NCBI RefSeq assembly: GCF_021228295.1 | Contig: NZ_JAJQPD010000003.1 | Location: forward strand, 372,001 to 436,000 | DNA from: Agromyces humatus | GTDB lineage: Bacteria; Actinomycetota; Actinomycetes; Actinomycetales; Microbacteriaceae | Direction of reading: 5' to 3' | Length of the DNA: 64,000 bases | Shown: positions 36,501-44,690 of the stretch, one piece after another | Layout of the letters: each line of letters begins with the position of its first letter | Position numbering within the stretch: the stretch's first letter is position 1 | Notes under the pieces: generated by a model | What the model saw: only the letters and a program-made list of their open reading frames with translations | The model's database searches: none | What the model was told of the DNA's origin: nothing | Program-made: the position numbers and the translations under genes

Positions 36501-36548
36501 GGTTCGGATGCCGCGCCCGCGGCCACGCCCGTTCGCGGCATCCGAACC
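36501..36548 (+). repeat. 15-bp perfect inverted repeat in the levansucrase leader
   Basis: GGTTCGGATGCCGCG (36501-36515) is exactly inverted at 36534-36548 with an 18-base loop. It ends 49 bases before the levansucrase ATG and would form a strong mRNA stem. It may attenuate transcription or protect the transcript. The arms contain the recurrent octamer CGGATGCC/GGCATCCG. Confidence 0.7.
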
Positions 36549-36597
36549 GCCATCGCCGCCAACTCGGCGGCACCGTTCACCCTACGAAAGGCACACC

Positions 36598-38187
36598 ATG
36601 TCGACACTCACCCGGCGCATCAGGCGCCCGATCATCGGAGGCATCGTCACGGCCGGCGCCGTGGTCGCGACCCTCTTCACCGGCACGGCGGGAGCCGTCG
36701 CCGCTCCTGCAGGCCTGCAGCCCGGTCCCGAGCCGACGGTGCACACGCAGGAGGCCTACGCACCCGAGGACGACTTCACCGCGAAGTGGACCCGTGCCGA
36801 CGCCAAGCAGCTGAAGCGGCTGTCGGATCCCGACGCCCCGTCGCGGGAGAACTCGATGCCGGCCTCGCTCACGATGCCCGAGGTGCCGCAGGACTTCCCC
36901 GACATGTCGAACGGCGAGGTCTGGGTCTGGGACACCTGGCCGCTGACTGACGAGGACGGCAACCAGTACAGCGTCAACGGCCAGGAGGTCATCTTCTCGC
37001 TCGTCGCCGACCGCAGCCTCGGCTTCGACGAGCGGCACCACTACGCGAAGATCGGGTACTTCTTCCGGCCGGCGGGAATCGCGGCCGACGAGCGACCCGA
37101 GAACGGCGGCTGGACCTATGGCGGCCTGGTGTTCGATGAGGGCGTCACCGGGAAGATCTTCGAGGACCAGTCATTCAGCCACCAGACCCAGTGGTCGGGC
37201 TCGGCGCGCATCTTCAAGGGCGGCCAGATCAAGCTCTTCTTCACGGATGTCGCGTTCTACCGCAACCCCGATGGCTCGAACATCAAGCCGTACGACCCGC
37301 GCATCGCGCTGAGCGTCGGCACGGTGCACGCGAACAAGAACGGCGTGAAGTTCACCGGATTCGACAAGGTCACCGACCTGCTGAAGGCCGACGGCACCTT
37401 CTACCAGACCGGCGAGCAGAACGAGTTCTTCAACTTCCGCGACCCGTTCACCTTCGAGGACCCGGCGAACCCCGGTGAGACCTACATGGTCTTCGAAGGC
37501 AACTCCGCCATGCCGCGCGAGTCCGCGAAGTGCACCGAGGAGGACCTCGGCTACCGCGAGGGCGACCCCTACGCCGAGACGGTCGACCAGGTCAACGCCT
37601 CGGGCGCGACCTATCAGATCGGCAACATCGGCCTCGCGAAGGCGAAGAACAAGGAACTCACCGAGTGGGAGTTCCTGCCGCCGATCCTTTCGGCGAACTG
37701 CGTCACCGACCAGACCGAACGCCCGCAGTTCGTGTTCGAGAACGGCAAGGCCTACCTCTTCACGATCAGCCACCGCGGCACGTTCGCGTCCGGCATCGAC
37801 GGCCCTGAGGGCGTGTACGGCTTCGTCGGCGATGGCATCCGCAGCGACTTCCAGCCCTTGAACGGCGGCTCGGGTCTCGCGCTCGGCAACCCGACGAACC
37901 TCAACTTCGCCGGCGGACAGCCGTTCGCTCCCGACTACAACCAGCACCCGGGCCACTTCCAGGCGTACTCGCACTACGTGATGCCCGGCGGCCTGGTGCA
38001 GTCGTTCATCGACACGATCGGCACGCATGACGACTTCGTGCGCGGCGGCACCCTCGCCCCGACCGTGAAGATCGACCTCGACGGCGTGAACTCGGCGGTC
38101 GACTACTCGTACGGCGACGGCGGGCTCGGCGGCTGGGCCGACATCCCGGCGAACCTCGACGTCAACTCCGGCGGCAAGGTGCAGTAA
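36598..38187 (+). CDS. Secreted GH68 levansucrase / fructosyltransferase
   Basis: A 529-aa protein with a Sec-type signal peptide (RRIRRPIIGGIVTAGAVVATLF...AVAA). GH68 motifs and catalytic residues are clear: nucleophile Asp112 in VWVWDTWPL, WSGSARIF, transition-state Asp282 in FRDPFTF and acid/base Glu374 in DQTERPQ. It transfers fructose from sucrose to growing levan (or inulin) and releases glucose. ATG 36598 follows GAAAGG and matches the signal peptide; upstream codons do not. Promoter and LacI operator lie at 36211-36239, so induction by fructose or a derivative is expected. A strong terminator follows. Confidence 0.93.
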   Translation: MSTLTRRIRRPIIGGIVTAGAVVATLFTGTAGAVAAPAGLQPGPEPTVHTQEAYAPEDDFTAKWTRADAKQLKRLSDPDAPSRENSMPASLTMPEVPQDFPDMSNGEVWVWDTWPLTDEDGNQYSVNGQEVIFSLVADRSLGFDERHHYAKIGYFFRPAGIAADERPENGGWTYGGLVFDEGVTGKIFEDQSFSHQTQWSGSARIFKGGQIKLFFTDVAFYRNPDGSNIKPYDPRIALSVGTVHANKNGVKFTGFDKVTDLLKADGTFYQTGEQNEFFNFRDPFTFEDPANPGETYMVFEGNSAMPRESAKCTEEDLGYREGDPYAETVDQVNASGATYQIGNIGLAKAKNKELTEWEFLPPILSANCVTDQTERPQFVFENGKAYLFTISHRGTFASGIDGPEGVYGFVGDGIRSDFQPLNGGSGLALGNPTNLNFAGGQPFAPDYNQHPGHFQAYSHYVMPGGLVQSFIDTIGTHDDFVRGGTLAPTVKIDLDGVNSAVDYSYGDGGLGGWADIPANLDVNSGGKVQ

Positions 38188-38206
38188 CGGCTCGCAGCGC
38201 GAACGA

Positions 38207-38241
38207 CGGATGCCCCGGGGAACCGTTCCCCGGGGCATCCG
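38207..38241. terminator. Bidirectional terminator hairpin built from the octamer
   Basis: The arm 38207-38223 (CGGATGCCCCGGGGAAC) is perfectly inverted at 38225-38241, giving up to 17 paired bases around a one-base centre. It lies 19 bp after the levansucrase stop and 17 bp from the stop of the convergent GH32 gene, so it can serve both. Confidence 0.85.
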
Positions 38242-38258
38242 CTCAGCGCAGCCGGCGA

Positions 38259-41204
38259 TCAGCCGGCGACCTGCACGACGAGGACGCCCCCGTCGGTGGT
38301 GCCGACCGAGTTCTCGAGCTCGACCGAGTAGCGGTGCTCGCCGGGTGCGGCATCCGTGATCGGGAATTCGACGACGCGCTCACTGTCGGCCGAACGGTAG
38401 ACCCGGCCGATCACCGAGCCGTCCTCGACGAGCCGGACGACCGTCGTCGGCGCGCCCTTGCCGACCTTCACCTTCACCACGTAGTCGCCGTCGGCGTCTG
38501 GTCCGCGCTTCGGGCCCGTGAGCGCCGAGACCTCGGCGGCGGGCGGCGCGGCCGCGGCGTCATCGACGCCCGACTCCTTGTACATCGCGCCGTGCAGCGG
38601 CGTCACCGTGAGCGACTCGAGCGTCGCGCCGTCACGCTCGGCCCAGAGGCCGATCGCGCGGGCGCCGGCGTTCGGGAACACCTGGTCGGTGATCGTCGTG
38701 CGCCCGTCGGCGGTGAACACCTCGACCGACGAGCGGTCGACGTACGCGGTGATCGCGATGCGGCCGTCGACGAGCTCCACCGGCGCGTCGTCGAGCGACG
38801 CGAACGCCGAGTGGAACGCCGTGCTGCCCGAATCCCGTCGGTCGACGAACAGCCGACCCGTCGTCGCGTCGTACCCGATGCGGGTCGACGCCTCGTCGTC
38901 CCCGAGCACGCTGAGGCCCACCGCGTCGGCGTCGCCCGGCGCGAAGACCGCGTCGATGCGCACGACATCGCCCGATACGGGGAGGGTCTCGGAGCCGTCC
39001 GCGATGGGCAGCGAAGCCTGCGTGAAGGCTCGATCGACCTGCTCGAGCTCGGCGAACTCGGGTGCGACCCGCTGCACGAGCCGCGGCCCGCGCTCGGTGG
39101 TCGTGAGCGACACGTCGCGCGGCAGCGCCATGGCGCTGCGCCACGACCCGGTCGGGATGTCGTTGGCGTAGTCCCAGTTGTTCATCCAGCCGAGCATCAC
39201 CCGCCGCCCGTCGGGCGCGTTCGCGAACGACACGGTCGCGTAGTAGTCGCGCCCCCAGTCGAGCCAGTCGTAGCCCTCGATGCGGGGCGCCGCCGGGGCG
39301 TCCGCGAACATCACCTGGTCGACGAGGATGTGGCCCCAGCCGAAGCGGTTGTTGTCGACGATGCGAACGGATGCCTCGCGCCCGACATACTCGCGCACGT
39401 CCCAGCCGACCCAGTCGAGGGTCTCGCCGTTGCGGCCCGTCGCGGTGCGCACGACCTCGCCGTCGACGACGAGGCTCACGCTCGTCTCATCGGACCGCGG
39501 CTGCGCCGGCTCGGCGCCGAGCACGAGGTGGTCGACCGTGAGATGACCCCAGCCGCCGGTGGCGTCGTCGTGCACCTGGAAGCGGGCCTCGGCGCCCGCG
39601 AGATCGGACACATCCCACGACTGCCAGTTCAGCTGGCCGGCCTCGGGGCCGGTCGCGGTGCGCACGACCTCGCCGTCGACGACGAGCCGCACCTCGAGGG
39701 TGCCGTTGAACCGCTTGCCGCCGCCGATCAGCAAGCTCAGGTGATTCTCTCCGGGCTCGATCGTGAACGCCGGCGAGGTGAGGTCGCCCACGTTGTCGTC
39801 GCCCTTCGGTCCGCCCTCCCAGGTGTTCACGCGCTTCGCGCCGAGGGAGTAGTCGCCGCCCGAGGTCGAGGGGTTGCGCGCAGGCTCGGTCGCGAAGTCG
39901 CCCGTGATCTCCCAGCCGGAGTCGGCGAGCGTCGTGCCGTCGGCGAGTTCGAAGCCGTCGAAGAGCACGCGGCCGGCCGGCGGCTCGTTGCCGAGCTGCG
40001 TGCCGTCGATGTGCGGGTGGTTCCCCCCGCCCACGAGGAGGTTCACGTAGTCCTGCTCGATGGTGAACACCGGCGACTCCATACTGCCCACGGGCCAGTC
40101 GTGGTCGGCGAAGCCGTTCACGAGGCCGGCGCCGACGAAGCCCGATACCGTGTTCTGGCCGGGCAGCGTGCCAGCGGCCGGGGCGTCCGTCCACGGGCCG
40201 TTCGCCTGGTTGCCGGGCTCGTTGCGCACGGTCCAGCCCTCGTAGTCGCCGCCGTCGAAGCCCGCGAAGACGGTGCCTTCGGGCAGGGCGTCGGCTGCGA
40301 CGGTGCTCTCCGAGGTGAACGCCGTCCCGTCGAACTCGCCGACGAAGTACTGGCCGCCCGAGCCGCCCGCGACGCTCCCCGGGTTGAGGTTCACGACGAG
40401 CACCCACTTGATGTTCGCCGGGTCGCCGTCGACCGCGATCGGGAAGAGGTCGGGGCACTCCCAGATGCCGCCGGTGGCGTTGGCCGGACCGAAGTCGCTG
40501 AGGTGCGTCCAGGTCTTCAGGTCGTCGCTGCGGTAGAGCACGACCTGGTACTCCAGGGCCTCGACGGCGACCATCACCCAGTACGACTCGCCGGTGTCGG
40601 GGTCGGTGTAGCGGATGACCTTCGGGTCGCGGAAGTTCGCCGAGTCACGGTCGAGCACCGGGTTGCCCTCGTACTTCGTCCAGGTCTGTCCGTGGTCGGT
40701 GCTGTAGGCGAGCGACTGCGCCTGCTTCCCGGCGTGGGTCGGATGCGCCGGGGTGTATGCGCTGGTGTAGATCGCGACCATCGGCGGCTCCTCGGCCGTG
40801 CCGAAGCCACTGCTGTTCGTCTCGTCGACGACGACGGAGCCCGAGAAGATGTCCTCGATCGCCCGGCCCTCGTCGTCGAACGTCTGCGGAATCGCGACCG
40901 GCTGCTCCTCCCAGTGCACGAGGTCGTCGCTCGTCGCGTGGCCCCAGCTCATGTTGCCCCAGCGGGTGCCCGAGGGATTGTGCTGGTAGAACAGGTGCCA
41001 GGTGCCGTCCTCGTAGACGAGCCCGTTCGGGTCGTTCATCCAGTTCCGCTCGGGGGAGAAGTGCAGGTACGGCCGGTACTGCTCCTCCGCCGGGTCCGGA
41101 CCTCCGTCGTCGGCCATGGCCGGAATGGTACCGGTCAGGCCGGCCGCGAGCCCGGCGATCGCGACGGCCGCCAGGCTCGTACGCCACCATGATTTCGTCG
41201 TCAT
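38259..41204 (-). CDS. Large secreted GH32 levanase with inserted repeat domains
   Basis: A 981-aa protein with a signal peptide (ending about TIPAMA, residue 31). GH32 residues are Asp58 (WMNDPNG), Asp193 (FRDPKV) and Glu249 (WECPDLF). Unusually, about 300 residues (roughly 310-640) interrupt the propeller before its last blade (GWMNNWDYANDIPTGSWR, about residue 669). This insert contains similar beta-rich units with repeated VVDGEVVRTATG, probably carbohydrate-binding. The C-terminal GH32 sandwich (DRSSVEVFTADGRTTI) and an extra about 90-residue Ig-like domain follow. There is no sortase motif. It probably releases fructose from levan/inulin. Operator site 2 (41246) lies upstream. Confidence 0.92.
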   Translation of the reverse strand: MTTKSWWRTSLAAVAIAGLAAGLTGTIPAMADDGGPDPAEEQYRPYLHFSPERNWMNDPNGLVYEDGTWHLFYQHNPSGTRWGNMSWGHATSDDLVHWEEQPVAIPQTFDDEGRAIEDIFSGSVVVDETNSSGFGTAEEPPMVAIYTSAYTPAHPTHAGKQAQSLAYSTDHGQTWTKYEGNPVLDRDSANFRDPKVIRYTDPDTGESYWVMVAVEALEYQVVLYRSDDLKTWTHLSDFGPANATGGIWECPDLFPIAVDGDPANIKWVLVVNLNPGSVAGGSGGQYFVGEFDGTAFTSESTVAADALPEGTVFAGFDGGDYEGWTVRNEPGNQANGPWTDAPAAGTLPGQNTVSGFVGAGLVNGFADHDWPVGSMESPVFTIEQDYVNLLVGGGNHPHIDGTQLGNEPPAGRVLFDGFELADGTTLADSGWEITGDFATEPARNPSTSGGDYSLGAKRVNTWEGGPKGDDNVGDLTSPAFTIEPGENHLSLLIGGGKRFNGTLEVRLVVDGEVVRTATGPEAGQLNWQSWDVSDLAGAEARFQVHDDATGGWGHLTVDHLVLGAEPAQPRSDETSVSLVVDGEVVRTATGRNGETLDWVGWDVREYVGREASVRIVDNNRFGWGHILVDQVMFADAPAAPRIEGYDWLDWGRDYYATVSFANAPDGRRVMLGWMNNWDYANDIPTGSWRSAMALPRDVSLTTTERGPRLVQRVAPEFAELEQVDRAFTQASLPIADGSETLPVSGDVVRIDAVFAPGDADAVGLSVLGDDEASTRIGYDATTGRLFVDRRDSGSTAFHSAFASLDDAPVELVDGRIAITAYVDRSSVEVFTADGRTTITDQVFPNAGARAIGLWAERDGATLESLTVTPLHGAMYKESGVDDAAAAPPAAEVSALTGPKRGPDADGDYVVKVKVGKGAPTTVVRLVEDGSVIGRVYRSADSERVVEFPITDAAPGEHRYSVELENSVGTTDGGVLVVQVAG

Positions 41205-41245
41205 CGTCTCTTTCGCCCTTCGTTGCGCGAGTCACCGTTCAGTTG

Positions 41246-41302
41246 TGACATCGTTGTCAGTCGACGGCGGCGATGCTACGCAGTGTCTGCTGGACAATGC
41301 AA
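41246..41302 (-). promoter_or_regulatory. Levanase promoter and LacI operator (site 2)
   Basis: Read on the minus strand, TTGCAT (41302-41297), an 18-bp spacer and TAGCAT (41278-41273) form a plausible promoter. The palindrome TGACATCGTTGTCA (41246-41259) lies about 14 bp downstream of the -10, where a repressor would block initiation or escape. It is 42 bp upstream of the levanase start. Confidence 0.75.
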
Positions 41303-41335
41303 GGGGTTCGGATGCCGCGACGTCGCGGCCCGACG

Positions 41336-42265
41336 TCAGCTCGGGTCGATCTTCTCGTGCGTCGGCATGCGCAGCAGCGCGCCCTCGTGGCGCACCGTGG
41401 CCGCCGCGATCGTCATCGCCTCGCGCAGGGCGCCCCTCCAGCCGTCGGCCGAGCGGGGGACGCCGTGCACCGCGAGGTGGTGCACGGCGGCCGAGAGGGT
41501 CGCGTCGCCGGCCCCCATGGTGTCGATGATCGGTCCGGGAAGCACGACGATGTCCTCGTGCACGGCCGCGTCGCCGACGTGCACCGCGGCACCGTGGCGT
41601 CCGGCCGTGGCGAGGATCGCCTGGGGTGACCCCTGGGCCGACTGCAACCGCGCGACGAAGGCGTCGAGCGAGTCGCCGAGCAGCAGTTCGGCGTCGTCGT
41701 CGCCGACCTTGACGAGCAGCGACCGCGTGGCGAAGTCCTCGAAGTTCGCGAGGAACGCATCGCGGTCGGACAGCATGCCCGACCGCGGGTTGCCGTCGAC
41801 GACGAGTCGCTCGCGCGGCCGTTCGATCGCCTCGACGAGCGAGGCGTACTGCGCGGCATCGTCGAACGGGTAGCAGCTCACCACCACGACGTCGGCTTCG
41901 TCGAGCGCGGCGCGGGTCGCATCGTCGAAGCGGATGCTGCGCCGCCATGCCGCCTCGTTGAACTCGTAGCGCGGCTCCCCGCCTTCGGAACGGTCGGAGA
42001 TCGCCCGCGACGTGCCGTGCATCGACGGGCTCTCGACGAGCCGAACCCCGTAGTCGCGCAGGTAGGCGCGGATGTGCTCGGCGGGTTCGTCGTCGCCGAG
42101 CATCGCGATGAGCGTCGCTTCGTCGCCGAGCACGGCGAGCCCGACCGCCACGTTCAGCGCGGCGCCGCCGACGAACTCGCGCGACCCGTGCGCATCGCGC
42201 AGTTCGTCGATCAGGGCGTCGCCGACGACGGTGACCCGTCGAGGAGTTGGAGTCGCGTCGGTCAT
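41336..42265 (-). CDS. PfkB-family fructokinase
   Basis: A 309-aa ribokinase-like sugar kinase. Signature 1 is represented by GGAALNVAVGLAVLGDEATLIAMLGDD and signature 2 by DTMGAGDATLSAAVHHLA, where the Asp of GAGDA is the catalytic base. Position directly after the LacI gene (4-bp gap) and beside levanase and a fructose-type importer indicates fructose phosphorylation after uptake. Ribokinase activity is the main alternative. Confidence 0.87.
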   Translation of the reverse strand: MTDATPTPRRVTVVGDALIDELRDAHGSREFVGGAALNVAVGLAVLGDEATLIAMLGDDEPAEHIRAYLRDYGVRLVESPSMHGTSRAISDRSEGGEPRYEFNEAAWRRSIRFDDATRAALDEADVVVVSCYPFDDAAQYASLVEAIERPRERLVVDGNPRSGMLSDRDAFLANFEDFATRSLLVKVGDDDAELLLGDSLDAFVARLQSAQGSPQAILATAGRHGAAVHVGDAAVHEDIVVLPGPIIDTMGAGDATLSAAVHHLAVHGVPRSADGWRGALREAMTIAAATVRHEGALLRMPTHEKIDPS

Positions 42266-42269
42266 GCGA

Positions 42270-43334
42270 TCAGCCTTCCCGGCGCGGCGGGATCTCGCCT
42301 GAGCCGCGTTCGATCAATCGTGTCGGCACGATCGTGCGCACCGGGGGCGAGTGGTCGCCGTCGAGCCGCGCGAAGACGCGCTCGGCCGCCGCCCGCCCGA
42401 TCCCCTGCGGGTCTTGGGCGACCACGGTGACGCCGGGGTCGAGGAGGTCGCCGAGGGGCACGTCGTCGAAGCCGACGAGCGCGGTGTCGTGGTGTCGCCC
42501 GAGCTCGCGCAGGGCGCGGATGACGCCGATCGTCACGAGGTTCTGCGCGCTGAAGATCGCGGTCGGCGGATTCGGCGAGTCGAAGAGCGCGATCGTGGCG
42601 GCGCGGGCGGACTCCTCGTCGTGGAGGCCGTCGACGACCGGGACGCCGCGTGTCGCCACACCGGCCCGACCGAGCTCCTCGAGGAACCCGCGACGTCGCT
42701 CGCGCGCCGTCTGGATGACGGGCCGGTCGCCCAGGTAGGCGAGTCGCCGATGACCGCCCTCGAGCAGGTGACGGGTGGCCAGTGCAGCGCCGTCGGCATT
42801 GTCGCTCACCACAGCGTCGGAGGTGATGCCGGCCGGCTCGCGGTCGACGAACACGACGGGTGTGCCTCGGCGCAACTCCGGCGCGAGGTAGGCCTGACTC
42901 TCGGTGACCGTGGTGAGGATGAGCCCGTCGACGCGGCGCCGAAGGAAGGCGTCGACCGACTCCTGCTCGCGGTCGGGGTCGTCGTCGAGGCTCGAGGCGA
43001 AGACCGCGACGCCGTGCTGGAGCGCCACGTCTTCGACCGCGCGGTGCACGGCCCCGGCGAACGGGTTGTCGACGCTGCCCACGAGCAGCCCGAGGGTGCG
43101 AGTGCGGCCGTCGGCGCGCCGCAGGTTGCCGGCGTGCAGGTCGGGCTGGTAATCGAGGGTGCGCGCGGCCGCCATGACCTTCGCGATCGTCGCCGCCGAC
43201 ACGTTCGGCTCGCCGTTGATCACGCGCGAGACGGTCTTCACCCCGACGCCCGCGAGGGCGGCGACGTGCCGCATCGTCGGGCGGGAGCGAGGGTTCGCCG
43301 GGACCTGCGACGTGGTATCTGACAACGATGTCAC
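42270..43334 (-). CDS. LacI-family repressor of the fructan regulon
   Basis: A 354-aa regulator. The helix-turn-helix MRHVAALAGVGVKTVSRVINGEPNVSAATIAKVMAAARTLDYQPD is followed by a ribose/fructose-type effector domain (LGLLVGSVDNPFAGAVHRAVEDVA). GTG 43334 is preferred; ATG 43274 (MRHVAAL) would also be plausible. It is co-oriented with fructokinase and divergent from the importer. With GTG 43334 the operator at 43320-43333 lies over the first codons, implying autoregulation. Its location between targets that all carry the same palindrome makes it the obvious regulon repressor. Confidence 0.88.
   Translation of the reverse strand: MTSLSDTTSQVPANPRSRPTMRHVAALAGVGVKTVSRVINGEPNVSAATIAKVMAAARTLDYQPDLHAGNLRRADGRTRTLGLLVGSVDNPFAGAVHRAVEDVALQHGVAVFASSLDDDPDREQESVDAFLRRRVDGLILTTVTESQAYLAPELRRGTPVVFVDREPAGITSDAVVSDNADGAALATRHLLEGGHRRLAYLGDRPVIQTARERRRGFLEELGRAGVATRGVPVVDGLHDEESARAATIALFDSPNPPTAIFSAQNLVTIGVIRALRELGRHHDTALVGFDDVPLGDLLDPGVTVVAQDPQGIGRAAAERVFARLDGDHSPPVRTIVPTRLIERGSGEIPPRREG
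43320..43333. promoter_or_regulatory. LacI operator (site 3), autoregulatory
   Basis: TGACAACGATGTCA is the exact reverse complement of sites 2 and 4. It covers the proposed GTG start of the lacI gene, or lies about 46 bp upstream if ATG 43274 is used. Binding here would repress the lacI-fructokinase transcript. Confidence 0.8.
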
Positions 43335-43362
43335 GATGTGATCTCCAATTTGAAAGTTCGAC

Positions 43363-43411
43363 TTGACTATACACACGGGCATGGTCTAGACCTAGCATGA
43401 CATCGTTGTCA
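43363..43411 (+). promoter_or_regulatory. Importer promoter and LacI operator (site 4)
   Basis: TTGACT (43363-43368), a 16-bp spacer and TCTAGA (43385-43390) form a promoter. TGACATCGTTGTCA (43398-43411) follows at the expected start point. The ribosome site GGAGGA and ATG of the binding protein come 40 bp later. Confidence 0.78.
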
Positions 43412-43451
43412 GGGAGACAACGGTCGCCCAACACCCGGAGGAGATTCATCG

Positions 43452-44552
43452 ATGAATCGCACAGCACCCGCGGCATTCCGCCGCCGCATGATCATGGCCG
43501 GCTCGCTCACCGCGGCCGCCGCACTCGCCTTCACAGGATGCGCCTCGAGCGGGTCCGCCTCGGGCGCCGCCGAGGGCGGTGACGAGCCGATCGGCGTCTC
43601 GCTGATCGTCAAGACCACCACCAATCCGTTCTTCGTCGCCATGCAGGACGGCGCCGAGACCGCAGCCGAGGACCTGGGCGTCGAGCTGACCTTCGCCGCG
43701 GGCAAGGAGGACGGCGACGAGGACACCCAGATCCAGGCCGTCGAGAATGCCATCTCGAAGGGCGACGCCGGCATCCTCATCACGCCGAACGGCCCCGCCG
43801 TCGAGGACGCGCTCGTGAAGGCTCGCGATGCCGGCCTCTACGTCATCGCGCTCGACACCCCGCCGGCCGACCCTGAGTCGGTCGACATCACGTTCGCGAC
43901 CGACAACTTCCTCGCGGGCCAGGAGATCGGCAGGTGGACCGCCGCGAAGCTCGGCGGCGAGAAGGCCACGATCGCGCTCGTCGACCTGTTCGACGACAAG
44001 GTCGTCTCGGTCGACGTCAACCGCGACCAGGGATTCCTCGACGGCCTCGGCATCGACCTCGGCGACCCCGCAGTGAACGGCGACGAGGAACCGACCGGCA
44101 GCTACAGCGGCGGCGACTACGAGATCGTCGGCAACGAGGCATCCCAGGGCGCCGAAGACGGCGGTCGCACCGCCGCTGAGACGCTCCTCTCCAAGAACCC
44201 CGGCATCAACGTCGTCTACACGATCAACGAACCGGCCGCCTACGGCGCGTTCGAGGCGTTCAAGGCTGCGGGCGCGACCGACGATCTCATCGTCGTCTCG
44301 GTCGACGGCGGTTGCGCCGGCGTCGCCGCCGTCGCCGACGGCACCATCGGGGCGACGAGCCAGCAGTACCCCGTGAAGATGGCCGAGCTCGGCGTGCAGG
44401 CGATCTTCGACCTCATCGAGACCGGCGAGGCGCCCGAGGCCACCGACGGCCTCGACTTCTACAACACCGGTGTCGCACTCGTCACCGACGACGCGCAGGA
44501 CGGCGTCGAGTCGATCGACACCGCCGAGGGCGGCGAGATCTGCTGGGGCTGA
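43452..44552 (+). CDS. frcB: Fructose/ribose-type ABC transporter substrate-binding lipoprotein
   Basis: A 366-aa lipoprotein with signal peptide and lipobox FTGC (Cys33), then a type I periplasmic-binding domain (GVSLIVKTTTNPFFVAMQDGAETAAEDLGVELTFAAGKEDGDEDTQIQAVENAISKGDAGILI). It resembles FrcB/RbsB. Substrate is taken as fructose from its levanase, fructokinase and operator context; ribose or another sugar remains possible. A hairpin at 44591-44626 separates it from the permease gene, a common way to give more binding protein than permease. Confidence 0.88.
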   Translation: MNRTAPAAFRRRMIMAGSLTAAAALAFTGCASSGSASGAAEGGDEPIGVSLIVKTTTNPFFVAMQDGAETAAEDLGVELTFAAGKEDGDEDTQIQAVENAISKGDAGILITPNGPAVEDALVKARDAGLYVIALDTPPADPESVDITFATDNFLAGQEIGRWTAAKLGGEKATIALVDLFDDKVVSVDVNRDQGFLDGLGIDLGDPAVNGDEEPTGSYSGGDYEIVGNEASQGAEDGGRTAAETLLSKNPGINVVYTINEPAAYGAFEAFKAAGATDDLIVVSVDGGCAGVAAVADGTIGATSQQYPVKMAELGVQAIFDLIETGEAPEATDGLDFYNTGVALVTDDAQDGVESIDTAEGGEICWG

Positions 44553-44590
44553 TCCCCGGCACCCGACCGTGAGCGCGGTGCGGGTCGGGG

Positions 44591-44626
44591 CGGATGTCGC
44601 GCGAGGGCCGAGCCCCGCGGCATCCG
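44591..44626 (+). terminator. Intercistronic stem-loop between binding protein and permease genes
   Basis: CGGATGTCGCG (44591-44601) pairs with CGCGGCATCCG (44616-44626), 11 bp with one G-U-type mismatch and a 14-base loop, in the 138-bp gap. A partial terminator or 3' stabiliser would raise binding-protein levels. Both arms contain the recurrent octamer. Confidence 0.6.
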
Positions 44627-44690
44627 TCACTCCCCACCGATCCGCACCCGCCCACTTCACCCTCACCGAACACACAACGGGAGTAACCAC

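Larger units (their letters stand above)
35942..36597. other. 656-bp divergent regulatory region between GH32 and levansucrase genes
   Basis: No convincing gene. It contains a 16-bp palindrome nearer the GH32 gene (36088-36103), the levansucrase promoter with its LacI operator (36211-36239), and a leader of about 355 bases that ends in a long hairpin (36501-36548) before the levansucrase ribosome site. An ATG-initiated frame at 36338 runs into levansucrase in another frame and looks like GC-rich noise. Confidence 0.7.

Noticed and set aside
36338-36814. Possible small gene in the levansucrase leader
   Set aside because: It has no ribosome site and no domain, and it overlaps the levansucrase start in another frame; composition looks like GC-rich noise.
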